A stretch of 64,000 nucleotides of DNA from Enemella evansiae (GCA_017255395.1 JAFKDC010000013.1:62001-126000), one strand, 5' to 3'; positions 28,240-38,738 are shown, counted from the first letter of the stretch. Numbers and translations are program-made. The notes: a model not told the origin generated them from the sequence alone.

Positions 28240-31200
28240 TCAGCTACAGCCCGAGGTGCCGCCGCAGGTGTTGCACTTCATGCAGGTGCCGTTGCGCACC
28301 AGCGTGTAGTTGCCGCACTCGCCGCAGGCCTCGCCCTCGTAGCCCTGCATCTTGGCCTTGGTCACGGCGCTCATGGCCATGGCCGACGCACCCGAACCAC
28401 TGGACACCGAGACCGCTGCCGACGCCGTGGCGGGCACCAGCGTTTTCAGCACGCTGTCCGGGTCGGTGCCATTCTCGAAGGCCACCGCACCCTGAATGCC
28501 GCCCTGAAGCACCACCAGTTCCTGCGGCAGCCGCTTGCGCAGGTAGCCGGTCGAGCTGATCTGCTTCAGCACTTCCAACGAGCGGGTCGCGGCGCTTTCC
28601 GACAGTTCCTTGACGTTCGAAACGCCCTCTTCCTCGCCCCGGCCAAGATCGTCGAAGGACGCGCCTTCCGGTTTGACATGCGCGAGGTCGGTGCGGTCGA
28701 GATAGCTGACCGCCAGTTCGCGGAAGATGTAGTCGAGGATCGAGGTCGCGTTCTTGATCGAGTCGTTGCCCTGCACCATGCCCGCCGGTTCGAACTTGGT
28801 GAAGGTGAAGGCGTCGACGAACTCTTCCAGCGGCACGCCGTACTGAAGGCCCACCGACACCGCGATGGCGAAGTTGTTCATCATCGCGCGGAAGCCCGCG
28901 CCTTCCTTGTGCATGTCGATGAAGATCTCGCCAAGGCTGCCGTCCTGATATTCGCCGGTGCGCAGGTAGACCTTGTGACCACCGACAATCGCCTTCTGGG
29001 TGTAGCCCTTGCGGCGCTCGGGCATCTTGGTCCGCTCGGACTTGATGATCTCCTTCACGACGATCTTCTCGACGATCTTCTCCGCCAGCACCTGCGCCTT
29101 TTCCTGCGCATTGCCGGTTTCGAGGATCTCGGCGGCCTCTTCGTCGTCCTCGACCAGCGCGGCGGCCAGCGGCTGCGACAGCTTCGAGCCGTCACGATAC
29201 AGCGCGTTGGCCTTCACACCCAGCGACCACGACAGTTCGTAGGCCTTCTGGCAGTCCTCGATAGAGGCCGAGTTCGCCATGTTGATGGTCTTGGAGATCG
29301 CGCCCGAGATGAAGCTCTGCGCGGCGGCCATCATGGTGATGTGGCTGTTGACCGACAGGTAGCGTTTGCCCTTCTTGCCGCAGGGGTTGGCGCAGTCGAA
29401 GACCGTCAGGTGATCCTCGCGCAGGAAGGGCGCGCCCTCCAGCGTCATGGTCCCGCAGACATGGTCGTTGGCCGCGTCGATTTCCGCCTTGGTGAAGCCC
29501 AGGTGGCGCAGCAGGTCGAAGGTCGGGTCGTTCAGCTTGGCCGCCGGGATGCCCAGCGTGTCCTTGCAGAAGGTCTCGCCCAGCGTCCACTGATTGAACA
29601 CGAAGCGGATGTCGAAGGCGGTGGCCAGCGCGGCCTCGAGCTTTTCGATCTGCGCCGGGCCGAAGCCGTGGGCCATCAGGCGGGTGTGGTTGACGCCGGG
29701 CGCATTGCCCAGCGTCTGGTGACCGACGGCATAGGAGATGATCTCTTCGATCTGGGCGCTGCCATACCCCAGATTCTCCAGTGCCGCCGGAACCGAGCGG
29801 TTGATGATCTTGAAGTAGCCGCCGCCGGCGAGCTTCTTGAACTTCACCAGCGCGAAGTCGGGCTCGATGCCGGTGGTGTCACAGTCCATCACCAGACCGA
29901 TGGTGCCGGTGGGCGCGATGACGGAGACCTGCGCGTTGCGGTAGCCGTGCTTCTCCCCCAGCGCCAGCGCCTCGTCCCATGCGCCGGTGGCAAGGTCGAT
30001 CAGCGCGGGCACCGGGCAGTTGGCGTGGTCCAGCGCGACCGGCTTCACCGCGAGGCCCTCATAGCCCTCGGTCTTGCCATAGGCGGCGGTCCGATGGTTG
30101 CGGATGACCCGCAGCATGTCGGCGCGGTTCTTCTCGAACTTGGCGAAGGCACCGACCTCTCCGGCGATCTCGGCGGAGGTGGCGTAGGACACGCCCGTCA
30201 TGATGGCGGTCAGCGCACCGCAAAGCGCGCGGCCCGCGTCGCTGTCATAGCCCAGACCCATGTTCATCAAGAGGCCGCCGATGTTGGCGTAGCCAAGGCC
30301 CAGCGTGCGGAAATCATAGCTGAGCTGCGCGATTTCCTTCGAGGGAAACTGCGCCATGGTCACCGAGATTTCCAGCGTCAGCGTCCACAGGCGGGTCGCA
30401 TGCATGTAGCGCTCGGCGTCGAAGTGACCGTCCTTGAGGAAGGTCAGCAGGTTCATCGAGGCAAGGTTGCAGGCGGTGTCGTCGAGGAACATGTACTCGG
30501 AACAGGGGTTCGAGCCGCGGATCTCGCCGTCCTGCGGGCAGGTGTGCCATGCGTTCACGGTGTCGTGGAACTGGATGCCCGGATCGGCGCAGGCCCATGC
30601 GGCGTGGCCGATCTGCTCCCACAGCTCCTTGGCGTCGACGGTCTTGGCGACGGTGCCGTCGGTGCGGCGGATCAGCTCCCAAGGCTTGCCCTCGCGGACG
30701 GCCGTCAGGAAGGCGTCGGTGACGCGGATCGAGTTGTTGGAGTTCTGGCCCGAAACGGATGCGTAGGCCTCGGAGTCCCAATCGGTGTCATAGGTCGGGA
30801 ATTCGATCGAGGCATAGCCCTGTCGTGCGTAGTCGAGCACGCGCTTGATGTAGGTCTCGGGGATCATGGCACCCTTGGCGGCGCGCACGGCCCCCTTCAG
30901 CGCCTCGTTGATCTTGGGATCATAGGCGCCCTCTTCGGAACCATCGAAAGAGCGGATCGCCTGGAAGATGCCGTTGAGCATCTTCTCGTGCATCTTGGAG
31001 CCCGCGACGATCGACGCGACCTTCTGCTCTTCCTTGACCTTCCAGTTGATGAATTCCTCGATATCCGGGTGGTCGGCATCGCAGATCACCATCTTGGCCG
31101 CGCGGCGCGTGGTGCCGCCCGATTTGATCGCGCCCGCCGCGCGGTCGCCGATCTTGAGGAACCCCATCAGGCCGGACGACTTGCCGCCGCCGGACAGGCT

Positions 31201-31908
31201 TTCGCCCTCGGCGCGGAGCGACGAGAAATTGGTGCCGGTGCCGGAGCCGTATTTGAAAAGGCGCGCCTCGCGGACCCAGAGATCCATGATGCCGCCGTCG
31301 CCGACGAGATCGTCGGCAACCGACTGGATGAAGCAGGCGTGCGGCTGCGGGTGCTCGTAGGCGGACTTGGACCGGGTCAGCTTGCCGGTCTGGAAGTCGA
31401 CGTAGTAGTGGCCCTGACCGGGGCCGTCGATGCCATAGGCCCAATGCAGGCCGGTGTTGAACCACTGCGGGCTGTTGGGGGCTGCAACCTGCGAGGCCAG
31501 CATGTGGCGCATCTCGTCGTAATAGGCGCGGGCGTCGGCCTCGGTGGTGAAGTAGCCGCCCTTCCAGCCCCAGTAGGCCCAGGCGCCTGCGAGACGATCA
31601 AAGACCTGACGGGCCGAGGTCTCGCCAACGCGCGGCGTGTCCTTGGAGGCGGCGACAGAGCGCCAGAGGAACTCGGGCACATCCTTTTCGGGCACGCGCT
31701 TCAGCTCGGTCGGGACACCGGCCTTGCGGAAATACTTCTGGGCGATGACGTCGCTGGCGACCTGGCTCCAGCTTTTGGGCACTTCGAGGTTGTCGAGAGC
31801 GAAGACGGTCGAGCCGTCCGGGTTGCGGATTTCGGACCGCGTGGTGACGAAGGCGATGCCTGCATAAGCGTCCCGTCCGGCCTTCGTGTACTGTCTCTCG
31901 ATTTTCAT
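28240..31908 (-). CDS. nrdJ: Adenosylcobalamin-dependent (class II) ribonucleoside-diphosphate reductase
   Basis: Reduces ribonucleotides to deoxyribonucleotides using a B12-generated thiyl radical, with or without oxygen. The 1222-residue monomer has the N-terminal block [20 protein letters not shown], a catalytic barrel with [21 protein letters not shown] and [11 protein letters not shown]-type loops ([20 protein letters not shown]), and a C-terminal cysteine-rich tail ([23 protein letters not shown]) that probably serves as zinc site and redox relay. The start ATG has AGGGG upstream. It is the only RNR in the window; upstream DNA carries candidate DnaA and NrdR sites. Confidence 0.97.
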   Translation of the reverse strand: MKIERQYTKAGRDAYAGIAFVTTRSEIRNPDGSTVFALDNLEVPKSWSQVASDVIAQKYFRKAGVPTELKRVPEKDVPEFLWRSVAASKDTPRVGETSARQVFDRLAGAWAYWGWKGGYFTTEADARAYYDEMRHMLASQVAAPNSPQWFNTGLHWAYGIDGPGQGHYYVDFQTGKLTRSKSAYEHPQPHACFIQSVADDLVGDGGIMDLWVREARLFKYGSGTGTNFSSLRAEGESLSGGGKSSGLMGFLKIGDRAAGAIKSGGTTRRAAKMVICDADHPDIEEFINWKVKEEQKVASIVAGSKMHEKMLNGIFQAIRSFDGSEEGAYDPKINEALKGAVRAAKGAMIPETYIKRVLDYARQGYASIEFPTYDTDWDSEAYASVSGQNSNNSIRVTDAFLTAVREGKPWELIRRTDGTVAKTVDAKELWEQIGHAAWACADPGIQFHDTVNAWHTCPQDGEIRGSNPCSEYMFLDDTACNLASMNLLTFLKDGHFDAERYMHATRLWTLTLEISVTMAQFPSKEIAQLSYDFRTLGLGYANIGGLLMNMGLGYDSDAGRALCGALTAIMTGVSYATSAEIAGEVGAFAKFEKNRADMLRVIRNHRTAAYGKTEGYEGLAVKPVALDHANCPVPALIDLATGAWDEALALGEKHGYRNAQVSVIAPTGTIGLVMDCDTTGIEPDFALVKFKKLAGGGYFKIINRSVPAALENLGYGSAQIEEIISYAVGHQTLGNAPGVNHTRLMAHGFGPAQIEKLEAALATAFDIRFVFNQWTLGETFCKDTLGIPAAKLNDPTFDLLRHLGFTKAEIDAANDHVCGTMTLEGAPFLREDHLTVFDCANPCGKKGKRYLSVNSHITMMAAAQSFISGAISKTINMANSASIEDCQKAYELSWSLGVKANALYRDGSKLSQPLAAALVEDDEEAAEILETGNAQEKAQVLAEKIVEKIVVKEIIKSERTKMPERRKGYTQKAIVGGHKVYLRTGEYQDGSLGEIFIDMHKEGAGFRAMMNNFAIAVSVGLQYGVPLEEFVDAFTFTKFEPAGMVQGNDSIKNATSILDYIFRELAVSYLDRTDLAHVKPEGASFDDLGRGEEEGVSNVKELSESAATRSLEVLKQISSTGYLRKRLPQELVVLQGGIQGAVAFENGTDPDSVLKTLVPATASAAVSVSSGSGASAMAMSAVTKAKMQGYEGEACGECGNYTLVRNGTCMKCNTCGGTSGCS

Positions 31909-32142
31909 TGTGCTGCCCCTGAAGCGGTCTGTCGCTGATAGTCACCTGACGGTTTGGGGGTCCGCGCGGGGCAGAAAGACGATCGCATCGCGGAACTGCC
32001 CGTCCCCGTTGCTGGATATCGTGTCACTCTGTCCTTGGCGCCGCTCTTTGCCACAACATCTAGTGGCATCCCCAACCGGCCCGCACAACATGGCTAATCT
32101 GACCGCCAGAGGTCAACGAAGTTTTTTGGGAATTCTCCATAT

Positions 32143-32158
32143 ATTTTGTGTTGACCCT
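32143..32158 (-). promoter_or_regulatory. Candidate NrdR box
   Basis: The minus strand reads ACACAAAATATATGG, close to the ACACwATATaTwGtgT-type NrdR box. A TTGACC hexamer lies about 30 bases nearer to nrdJ. The usual second box is not clear. Confidence 0.4.
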
Positions 32159-32205
32159 TTCCGGCCCCACAAGAGGCAGTGGCGGCACCCGATTCACTCA
32201 CAGAC

Positions 32206-32214
32206 TGTGGATGA
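32206..32214 (-). promoter_or_regulatory. DnaA box, one mismatch
   Basis: The minus strand reads TCATCCACA against the consensus TTATCCACA. It lies 55 bases from the perfect box at 32261. Confidence 0.45.
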
Positions 32215-32260
32215 GTTCCGGCCCCGCAAAGCCAGCGAAAAGCCTTATTGATCCCGAGGT

Positions 32261-32269
32261 TTATCCACA
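32261..32269 (+). promoter_or_regulatory. DnaA box, perfect consensus
   Basis: TTATCCACA, an exact high-affinity DnaA box, about 355 bases upstream of the nrdJ start. DnaA control of ribonucleotide reductase is known for E. coli nrdAB. Confidence 0.55.
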
Positions 32270-32571
32270 GCCCCTGTTTGAAGGCCGGTCCTCCGCCAGC
32301 GCATCCGCGCCAGAGGCAATTGCGGCAGTCGTGCACCACATATAGCGGGAATGACACAGGCAACCGACATATCTCCCCAGATAGGCGATTCGAAAAACCC
32401 TGCCTGCATTAGAGGCAAACGCCTGTTGCTGTCGCAAAGCCGGATGCAGCGATCCCACGTCAGAAAACTGTACACAGCGTCGGCCCGGCATGACGCAGGG
32501 GGTGTCCGGCGCCCTGCCCGCTATCGGGGCCGGGTCAGGCCGGTGCCGGTCGCCTGCCTGTCTCTGGACAT

Positions 32572-32603
32572 GAAAACACCCCGGGCGCAGCGCGTCCGGG
32601 GTG
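32572..32603 (-). terminator. Intrinsic terminator of the autotransporter-like gene
   Basis: On the minus strand: CACCCCGG, an 11-base loop, CCGGGGTG, then TTTTCA. It starts 27 bases after the stop codon. Confidence 0.7.
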
Positions 32604-32629
32604 CCTTAGAAAGCGACTGTGGCCCGGGG

Positions 32630-34522
32630 TCAGAACACCATGCCGATGGTGAAGGAAACCGAATTCTCCGAGCGCCCGTTGCCGAAGATCCGCTGCCCTT
32701 CCAGGCGGCCCTGCAACCCGTTGTTGAAGTCGAAGCCGACCATGGCCGAAGCCTTGCCGAACATATCGTCCCGCCCGTCAACGGCGGTCTGGAAGCTCGC
32801 GCCGCCCGCGGTCGTCTGGGTCACCGAGAAATCCTTCGCCATGGTGTCCTTCATCGCAGAGAGGTCGAAGTAACCGTACAGCATGCCGTTCGACTTCGCG
32901 GCCTCGTAGGCATAGCGCGTGCCGATCCCGACAATGTTGCTGTCGATGTCGAAGGCGTCGGTGGTCACGCCGTTGTTGTCTTCGCTGAAGCTGTCGAAGC
33001 TGGTGTTGCTGCGGGTGATCTCGCCGTAGAACCCAAGCGATCCCGGCATCTTGATGACTTCGGGGCCGAAGTTGTAGCCCAGCCGGATGCGCGCGCCGCG
33101 CTGATCCGCATCGGGGTTCGACGAGAAGGTGTTCATCACGCCGATCCGGGTCTGGTCGATCTCGATATTGCCGTGGAACAGATGCACGTCGCCGAAGAGG
33201 CCACTGGGATTGTACCCTGCCGCATAGACCGAGGCGAACTTGATCGTCCCGTCAAGAGAGCCGAGGTCGTCCTTGCGGTCGGCGTCGAAGCTCTCTTTGC
33301 CGAAGCTGGCGCCGATCAGCGAGCGTTCGAAGCCCGCGGCGCGGCCCATGCTGTACTCGGCGTTCAGTCCGAAGTAGCGCGCCGTGTAATCCAGCCCGGT
33401 GTTGTTGGTGGTCGTGTCGAATTCACCGCTTGCGCCAAGCCCGGTCAGCGAGAATTTCAGCCCGCCAAGGGCCATCAGCGCGTCGCCCTGGGTCGAGACG
33501 CTGGCCGCGCTGAGCGACGAGAAGGACAGCGCGTCGAACCGCGTCGTCGCCATGTCGAGGTGGTGGTTGGTCCCCATCAGGACAAGATCGCCCAGCGGCG
33601 AGATCGCATGACCGACGGGACCGCCGATCGGCGTGCCGCCGACCCCGGCAAAGCCGAAGATGAAGGTGTTGGGAACACCCAGCGTGGCACCGTCCGCGCT
33701 GCTGGGCTGGCCCAGCGAGTAGACCTCGGCACCCACGTCCGACAGCGCCATCAGGGCGTCGTCCTCGGATGCGGCGGCACCGTAGAAGATGGTGAAATCC
33801 GCCTCGTCGCCGGCTGCAACCGTCCCGAAGGAGAAGTCGAAGGCCGCGCCATGGTCCGCCGGGCCGCTGTCGGTGAAGTTGCCGTTCAGAACGGCGTCGC
33901 CGGCGAGGGTGCTCAGCGGCACGTTCGGGTTGCCCGAGACGAAGCCGTCGTCAGAGCTTCCGATCAGGCGCGAGGCGGGCCAGCCCTGAAGCGTGACGAA
34001 TTCCGAAAATTCCGTGGGCGGCACGTCCCAGTCCATCGCGCGGCGATAAACCAGCTGGCCGATTTCGGCGGCACCCGCATTCAGCAGGGTCACGTCCACC
34101 TGGTACAGGTTGTCGGAGGCCGACGGAGAGAAGTCATGTTCGACATCCACGACAAAGGCGCCATCGGTCACCGTGACGGTGCTGATCGCCGAGTCGCCGC
34201 CCGAGGCAGCGTCGGTGCCGGTTCCAGAGGCGACGATCGTGCCCGTGCCGATGTTTTCGAAACCGAAGCTCTGCCCGGCCATGCCAAAGGCGCCGGAGGT
34301 CAGGTCGGCGATGCCCCAGCCTTCACAGGCGCAGCCCGGTGCCAGCGTCTCACCACTGGTCGGCAGGAAGGTCAGACCGATTCCGCCGGTGACGAGGTTG
34401 CCGCGCGGGTTGATGCCCAGCTGGACCGTGCCGTTGTCGATGATTTCCTGTGCTGCCGCGATGCCGGGGACGATTCCGCCCAGAGCCACCAAAAGAGCGA
34501 TGCGGGATACTGGCTGCTTCAT
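32630..34522 (-). CDS. Autotransporter-like outer-membrane protein
   Basis: A 630-residue protein with a clear signal peptide (MKQPVSRIALLVALGGIVPG, cleavage near AAA-Q). The C-terminal half (about 340-630) has alternating amphipathic strands and ends SFTIGMVF, with a terminal Phe as expected for a beta-barrel inserted by the Bam machinery. Barrel blocks include GLNAEYSMG, ARIRLGYNFG and GFDFNNGLQGRLEGQRIFG. The N-terminal half (about 26-330) is acidic, Gly/Ser/Asp-rich and predicted beta; it contains CACEGWGIAD and no repeats or protease triad I can recognise. It may be a surface-displayed domain. It is transcribed alone, ending at a terminator. Confidence 0.7.
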   Translation of the reverse strand: MKQPVSRIALLVALGGIVPGIAAAQEIIDNGTVQLGINPRGNLVTGGIGLTFLPTSGETLAPGCACEGWGIADLTSGAFGMAGQSFGFENIGTGTIVASGTGTDAASGGDSAISTVTVTDGAFVVDVEHDFSPSASDNLYQVDVTLLNAGAAEIGQLVYRRAMDWDVPPTEFSEFVTLQGWPASRLIGSSDDGFVSGNPNVPLSTLAGDAVLNGNFTDSGPADHGAAFDFSFGTVAAGDEADFTIFYGAAASEDDALMALSDVGAEVYSLGQPSSADGATLGVPNTFIFGFAGVGGTPIGGPVGHAISPLGDLVLMGTNHHLDMATTRFDALSFSSLSAASVSTQGDALMALGGLKFSLTGLGASGEFDTTTNNTGLDYTARYFGLNAEYSMGRAAGFERSLIGASFGKESFDADRKDDLGSLDGTIKFASVYAAGYNPSGLFGDVHLFHGNIEIDQTRIGVMNTFSSNPDADQRGARIRLGYNFGPEVIKMPGSLGFYGEITRSNTSFDSFSEDNNGVTTDAFDIDSNIVGIGTRYAYEAAKSNGMLYGYFDLSAMKDTMAKDFSVTQTTAGGASFQTAVDGRDDMFGKASAMVGFDFNNGLQGRLEGQRIFGNGRSENSVSFTIGMVF

Positions 34523-34633
34523 AAGAGAGCTCCCTCTTAAAATGGGTATCTTCGGCCGAGACGCTGAAAATGTGTTCGGCCACGCCTGAAAGATGCCCCT
34601 TGATATCCCGTCCGAAGGTTCCCCTGCGTAAGA

Positions 34634-34672
34634 TTCTTAAGAAAGCGTAAACGGCCGCTGCGACCTGTCGCA
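34634..34672 (-). promoter_or_regulatory. Palindromes upstream of the autotransporter-like gene
   Basis: TTCTTAAGAA (34634-34643) and TGCGACCTGTCGCA (34659-34672) lie 112-150 bases before the start codon, between it and tRNA-Pro. TTAA-N7-TAAA (34637-34651) also loosely resembles a CtrA site. Either palindrome could be an operator; untested. Confidence 0.35.
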
Positions 34673-34720
34673 AAAAGGTGACAATGTTGCGGCACGGGGC
34701 TGAGTGGAAGGTGCTGGAAA

Positions 34721-34797
34721 TGGTCGGGGCGGCGAGATTCGAACTCACGACCTTCTGTACCCAAAACAGACGCGCTACCAGGCTGCGCTACGCCCCG
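34721..34797 (-). tRNA. tRNA-Pro (TGG)
   Basis: A 77-base tRNA on the minus strand: acceptor CGGGGCG/CGCCCCG, D-arm AGCGCAGCCTGGTAGCGC, anticodon stem-loop TCTGT-TTTGGGT-ACAGA (anticodon TGG), T-arm with GTTCGAATC, discriminator A and encoded CCA. Confidence 0.95.
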
Positions 34798-34950
34798 ACA
34801 GGCCCGGCGTTTACCGCCCGTGGGCCACGAAGGAAAGACCAAAAGCGCCCGGCCCTCTGCATCGGACTGGAATAGCCTGCCCGGCGCGCCCTGGACCGTC
34901 TGGGCGCGCGCTGAGCCGCATGACGGGCCGGGTGCCTTGTCCGCCGCGCG

Positions 34951-35826
34951 TCAGTTGCAGCGCCAGGCCGGGTCGGAAATGGCGGGGTGGCGCATCTGGC
35001 TGCCGGGCTTGATCCCCAGCATGTTCGCCATCCCGCCGTTGATTTCCAGCACGTACTGGATGTTGTCGCCGCCCGGGATCGGCGTCAGATCGCGCGGTTG
35101 CGCCATGGCGTGAACGCGCTGAACCACGCCATGCTGGTCGGCGAAGATCATGTCGAGCGGAATGAGCGTGTTCTTCATCCAGAAAGAGACCGGCCGCGCC
35201 GAGGGATAGACGAAGAGCATGCCGAAACTGGGCGGCATCGATTTGACGTGCATCAGCCCCTGCGCGCGCTTGGGACCGTCGTCCGCCACCTCCACCGAGA
35301 ATCGCGCCTTGCCGAAGTCGCCCCGCAGCAGGATCGTGTCCTCGCGGCAGGCCGGCGCGGTCGGGTCGACCGGCGGGAAATCCCCGGCCAGAAGCGTGGC
35401 ATCGCCTTCCGGCGCGTCCAGAACCTCGTCGCCGATCGGCGCGATGATCATGTCTTCCGCCGGGGCGGCGGCAGGGTCTTCGCCTTCCGGCGCAGAGGAC
35501 GGCAGATCGGAGGCCGCAAGCGCATCGCCCGTGGACGGCGCATCGTCGGCGGCATCGCCAACCGCAGCCGGTTCCGTCGCCGCCAGATCGGCCGCTGCCG
35601 CGCCACTGTCCCCGGCGGCACTCTCTTCGGGATCGTCGGGCACTTCAGGCGCGGGGTCTGTCGCTTCGGCCGCCTGCCCGGCAGCCGGATCCTGCGCCTC
35701 GACGCCCGGGGCTTCGGCCGGTTCGGGTGGCACCGGAAGGCTCTCGGACCCGTTGTCGGCAGCGTAAAGCGCCGTTGCCAGACCCAGACAAAGAACCGAA
35801 CTCAACGCGACAAGGCGGTTTCCCAT
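34951..35826 (-). CDS. DUF192 domain protein, exported
   Basis: A 291-residue protein: signal peptide ([20 protein letters not shown], cleavage near YAA), a long Ala/Pro/Asp/Glu-rich disordered linker (about 25-165), then a DUF192 domain (about 180-285) with [48 protein letters not shown] and [17 protein letters not shown]. Function of DUF192 is unknown. The start at 35826 is chosen because it exposes the signal peptide. It overlaps the upstream cold-shock gene by 25 bases, so the two share a transcript. Confidence 0.85.
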   Translation of the reverse strand: MGNRLVALSSVLCLGLATALYAADNGSESLPVPPEPAEAPGVEAQDPAAGQAAEATDPAPEVPDDPEESAAGDSGAAAADLAATEPAAVGDAADDAPSTGDALAASDLPSSAPEGEDPAAAPAEDMIIAPIGDEVLDAPEGDATLLAGDFPPVDPTAPACREDTILLRGDFGKARFSVEVADDGPKRAQGLMHVKSMPPSFGMLFVYPSARPVSFWMKNTLIPLDMIFADQHGVVQRVHAMAQPRDLTPIPGGDNIQYVLEINGGMANMLGIKPGSQMRHPAISDPAWRCN

Positions 35827-36341
35827 GCGTGCACTTCCATCGCCATTCGCCCGCGCTTGCCGTCGACCACGCGGATTGCAAGGGCCTCGCCCGGTTGCAG
35901 ATCCGCCAGACCCGAGCGGCGCAGGACCTCGATATGAATGAACACATCTTCCGGCTTTCCGAAGACATTTGCAAACCCGAAACCCTTGGCCTTGTCGAAC
36001 CACTTCACCCGGGCGGGCTCCAGCGGTGCATTGGCCATGACCTCCGGGTCGATGTTTTCGAAATCCGCCAGCGGAACGCCCGCTTCGGGTTCGGGCGGTT
36101 CGATTTTCAGCACCTGCGTGGCCTGAACGCCGCGCTCCGTCTTCTGCACCGCGATCTCGATCCGCGCGCCGTCGGCGACAGAGCTCTGTCCGAAGTTCCG
36201 CAGGACATTGGCATGTAAAAGGATGTCCGGCCCGCCATCATCGGCGATCACGAATCCAAAGCCCTTGGAAGGGTCGAACCACTTCACCCTGCCGTATACC
36301 GGCGCCGCCTCGCTGCTGGTCGTCGTCAAATCCGAGTCCAC
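35802..36341 (-). CDS. Cold-shock protein with two CSD domains
   Basis: A 179-residue RNA/ssDNA-binding protein with two cold-shock domains: GRVKWFDPSKGFGFVIADDG with DILLHANVLR (about 17-80), and ARVKWFDKAKGFGFANVFG with DVFIHIEVLRR (about 109-175). RNP-1-type motifs KGFGF are intact in both. Two-domain Csp proteins are common in alphaproteobacteria. The start is GTG at 36341 with a weak ribosome site. The 148 bases upstream, between this gene and pdxH, contain its promoter and possibly a cold-responsive leader. Confidence 0.9.
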   Translation of the reverse strand: MDSDLTTTSSEAAPVYGRVKWFDPSKGFGFVIADDGGPDILLHANVLRNFGQSSVADGARIEIAVQKTERGVQATQVLKIEPPEPEAGVPLADFENIDPEVMANAPLEPARVKWFDKAKGFGFANVFGKPEDVFIHIEVLRRSGLADLQPGEALAIRVVDGKRGRMAMEVHAWETALSR

Positions 36342-36489
36342 TGTACCGACTTATCCCCATGCAAAGCTTGGAACAGAATGCTCCCCACGCGCAAGAGAGG
36401 TTTACCGTCTTTTTGTGTCAGAGGACATACCAAAGTCGCACCCACGCAATTGACGTGACATGAAAAGATCAAGCAACGTCAATCGATTG

Positions 36490-37095
36490 TCATGGACAAA
36501 GGCGCAATACACTCCAATCCGCCGTTATTGTTTCCCGGCTCCACCGGAAGCGGTCATGCAACCGAAAAGCCCCGTCTGCCCAAAATTCGATCTCTGTCGG
36601 GCGGATGCGGTAGCCGCCCCAGAACGGCGGGCGCGCGGGGTCGGTGCCTTCGCGGGCCGTCACCTTCGCCACCTCGGCCATCAGGGCGGTGCGCGACGAC
36701 AGCGGCTGGCTCTGGACCGAGGCCCAGGCCCCGAGGCGGCTCTTGAGCGAACGCGAGGCGTAGTAGGCATCGGCCTGCGGGCCATCCTCACGCTCGACCG
36801 TGCCGCGCACGCGGATCTGGCGGCGCAGGGATTTCCAGTGCATCACGAAAGCCGCCTTGCCAGAGCCCTCGATTTCCCGGGCCTTCACCGATCCGTAGTT
36901 GGTGTAGAAGACAAAGGCGTCGGCCTCGATCTCTTTCAGCAGCACCATGCGGGCGTTGGGCAGGCCGTCGGCGTCCACGGTGGACAAGGCAATGGCATTG
37001 GGATCGTTGGCTTCGCTGCGCTCGGCCTCTTTCAGCCAGGCACGGGCGATGGCAAAGGGGTCGTCTCCGGCGAAAATGCCTGTTCTGTCGCTCAT
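36490..37095 (-). CDS. pdxH: Pyridoxamine/pyridoxine 5'-phosphate oxidase
   Basis: An FMN enzyme oxidising pyridoxine- or pyridoxamine-phosphate to pyridoxal 5'-phosphate. The 201 residues contain [25 protein letters not shown] (FMN/substrate region), [26 protein letters not shown], and the C-terminal block [17 protein letters not shown] (usual ending ..W...RL.P). The ATG at 37095 has AGGAG eight bases upstream. It is divergent from fabI across 136 bases. Confidence 0.95.
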   Translation of the reverse strand: MSDRTGIFAGDDPFAIARAWLKEAERSEANDPNAIALSTVDADGLPNARMVLLKEIEADAFVFYTNYGSVKAREIEGSGKAAFVMHWKSLRRQIRVRGTVEREDGPQADAYYASRSLKSRLGAWASVQSQPLSSRTALMAEVAKVTAREGTDPARPPFWGGYRIRPTEIEFWADGAFRLHDRFRWSRETITADWSVLRLCP

Positions 37096-37231
37096 CTCGG
37101 GTCTCCTGCGCAGGCGGACGATGGGCCGCAGCGGGGCGGCGTGAATACCGCTTAACAGCAAAGCGGCCTTGAAGACCACGGGACCATCGCCTAAACGACG
37201 CAGAAATAAACCACAGGTGGAAGGGGTGGTC

Positions 37232-38038
37232 ATGTCGAACGGCTTGATGACGGGGAAACGCGGCCTGATCATGGGGCTGGCAAACGACAAGTCGATCGCC
37301 TGGGGCATCGCCAAGGCGCTTGGCGACGCGGGGGCAGAACTGGCCTTCTCCTATCAGGGCGAGGCGCTGAAGAAGCGGGTCGATCCGCTGGCGGCGCAGC
37401 TGGGGTCCTCGATCGTGCTGCCCTGCGATGTCGGTGACGAGGGCAGCATCGACATGCTGTTCAACGCGCTCGGCGAAGAGTGGGACAATCTCGACTTCAT
37501 CGTCCACGCCATCGGCTTTTCCGACAAGAACGAGCTGCGCGGCCGCTACGTCGACACCACGCGCGGCAACTTCCAGCTGACCATGGACATTTCCGTCTAC
37601 TCCTTCACCGCCGTCATGCAGCGGGCCGAAAAGATGATGAACCGCGGCGGCAGCGCCCTGACGCTGACCTACTACGGCGCCGAACGCATCATGCCGCATT
37701 ACAATGTCATGGGTGTGGCCAAGGCGGCGCTCGAGGCCTCGGTGCGCTATCTCGCCGAGGATCTGGGCAAGGACGGCATCCGGGTCAACGCCATTTCCGC
37801 CGGGCCGATCAAGACGCTGGCGGCCTCGGGCATCGGCGATTTCCGCTACATCATGAAGTGGAACGAGTACAACTCGCCGCTGCGCCGCAACGTGACGATC
37901 CAGGACGTCGGCAACTCGGCGCTCTACCTGCTGTCGGATCTGGGCAGCGGCGTGACCGGGGAAACCCACCACGTCGACGCCGGGTATCACGTCGTCGGGA
38001 TGAAGGCCGTGGACGCCCCCGACATCACCAAGGGCTGA
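37232..38038 (+). CDS. fabI: Enoyl-[acyl-carrier-protein] reductase (NADH), FabI
   Basis: Catalyses the last step of each fatty-acid elongation round. The 268-residue SDR-fold protein has the FabI cofactor loop [16 protein letters not shown], the catalytic pair in YNVMGVAK (Y-x6-K, not the Y-x3-K of ordinary SDRs), and [19 protein letters not shown]. The ATG at 37232 follows GGAAGGGG. FabI is the triclosan target. It is followed 97 bases later by two exporter genes. Confidence 0.96.
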   Translation: MSNGLMTGKRGLIMGLANDKSIAWGIAKALGDAGAELAFSYQGEALKKRVDPLAAQLGSSIVLPCDVGDEGSIDMLFNALGEEWDNLDFIVHAIGFSDKNELRGRYVDTTRGNFQLTMDISVYSFTAVMQRAEKMMNRGGSALTLTYYGAERIMPHYNVMGVAKAALEASVRYLAEDLGKDGIRVNAISAGPIKTLAASGIGDFRYIMKWNEYNSPLRRNVTIQDVGNSALYLLSDLGSGVTGETHHVDAGYHVVGMKAVDAPDITKG

Positions 38039-38135
38039 GCGCGCGGCGGCGCGCCCTCTTGCGGCGCGCCCGCCTTCCGGCCACTCTGCCGGAACGCGCC
38101 GGGCCAAAGGGGCTGCGCGCGGCGGAGCAAGTTTC

Positions 38136-38738
38136 ATGACCCTGACCCATATGATCGCCTTCAACCTGACGCTGCTGGCCGCCATGGCCGCGCCCGGTCC
38201 AGCACTGCTCTATGCCCTGCGCCAGTCCATTGCCGGGGGCTTTCGCACCGGCGTGGTCACCGGCGCCGGGCTGGCCACCGTCGCGGCGCTCTGGACCGGC
38301 GCCGCGCTCCTGGGCCTGAACGCGGTTTTCGCGCTGGTGCCCTGGGCCTATCTCGCGCTGAAGATCACCGGCGCGCTCTACCTGATTTACGTGGCCTATA
38401 CGCTCTGGCGCGACGCCCGCCTGCCGGTGGCCGACAGCGCCCGTCCCGGCGCGCGCGCCTTTCTCGGCGGCATGCTGGTGAACCTCGCCAACCCGAAAAG
38501 CATCCTTTTCGCCGCCTCGGTGCTGATCGTGATCTTCCCGCCGGACCTCGCGCCCGCCGAAAAGGCCCTGATCGTCGCCAATCACCTGGCAGTGGAACTG
38601 ATCGTCTATACCGCTTTCGCGGCGCTGCTCTCGACTCCCGCCGCCCGGGCAGGTTATTTGCGTCTGAAACCCGTGATCGACCGTGTGGCCGGCGCCATCC
38701 TCGGCGCGCTCGGCCTGCGGCTCCTGCTGGACCGCTAG
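38136..38738 (+). CDS. LysE family amino-acid exporter
   Basis: A 200-residue inner-membrane protein with five or six hydrophobic segments. The N-terminal block AAPGPALLYALRQSIAGGFRTGVVTGAG and GGMLVNLANPKSILFAAS match LysE/RhtB-type exporters (PGP and NPK motifs). The substrate cannot be read from sequence; these proteins export amino acids or derivatives. Start preceded by GGAG. It ends one base before the next LysE gene, so the two form an operon, perhaps from an old duplication. Confidence 0.88.
   Translation: MTLTHMIAFNLTLLAAMAAPGPALLYALRQSIAGGFRTGVVTGAGLATVAALWTGAALLGLNAVFALVPWAYLALKITGALYLIYVAYTLWRDARLPVADSARPGARAFLGGMLVNLANPKSILFAASVLIVIFPPDLAPAEKALIVANHLAVELIVYTAFAALLSTPAARAGYLRLKPVIDRVAGAILGALGLRLLLDR

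Larger units (their letters stand above)
31909..32629. other. Regulatory intergenic region upstream of nrdJ (721 bases)
   Basis: Less GC-rich than its surroundings and without a convincing open frame. It contains an NrdR-box-like sequence (32143-32158), two DnaA boxes (32206-32214 and 32261-32269) and the terminator of the autotransporter-like gene (32572-32603). A 76-codon minus-strand frame near 32245-32475 has no recognisable content. A B12 riboswitch was looked for, since NrdJ is cobalamin-dependent, but no clear B12-box was found by eye. Confidence 0.5.

Noticed and set aside
27994-31938. A 1314-codon plus-strand open frame opposite nrdJ
   Set aside because: It is the antisense shadow of nrdJ. 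High GC at third positions removes stop codons on the opposite strand; the translation is Gly/Arg/His/Val-rich and matches no family.
31909-32629. Cobalamin riboswitch upstream of nrdJ
   Set aside because: Expected from the B12 dependence of the enzyme, but I could not find a B12-box or the flanking helices by eye.
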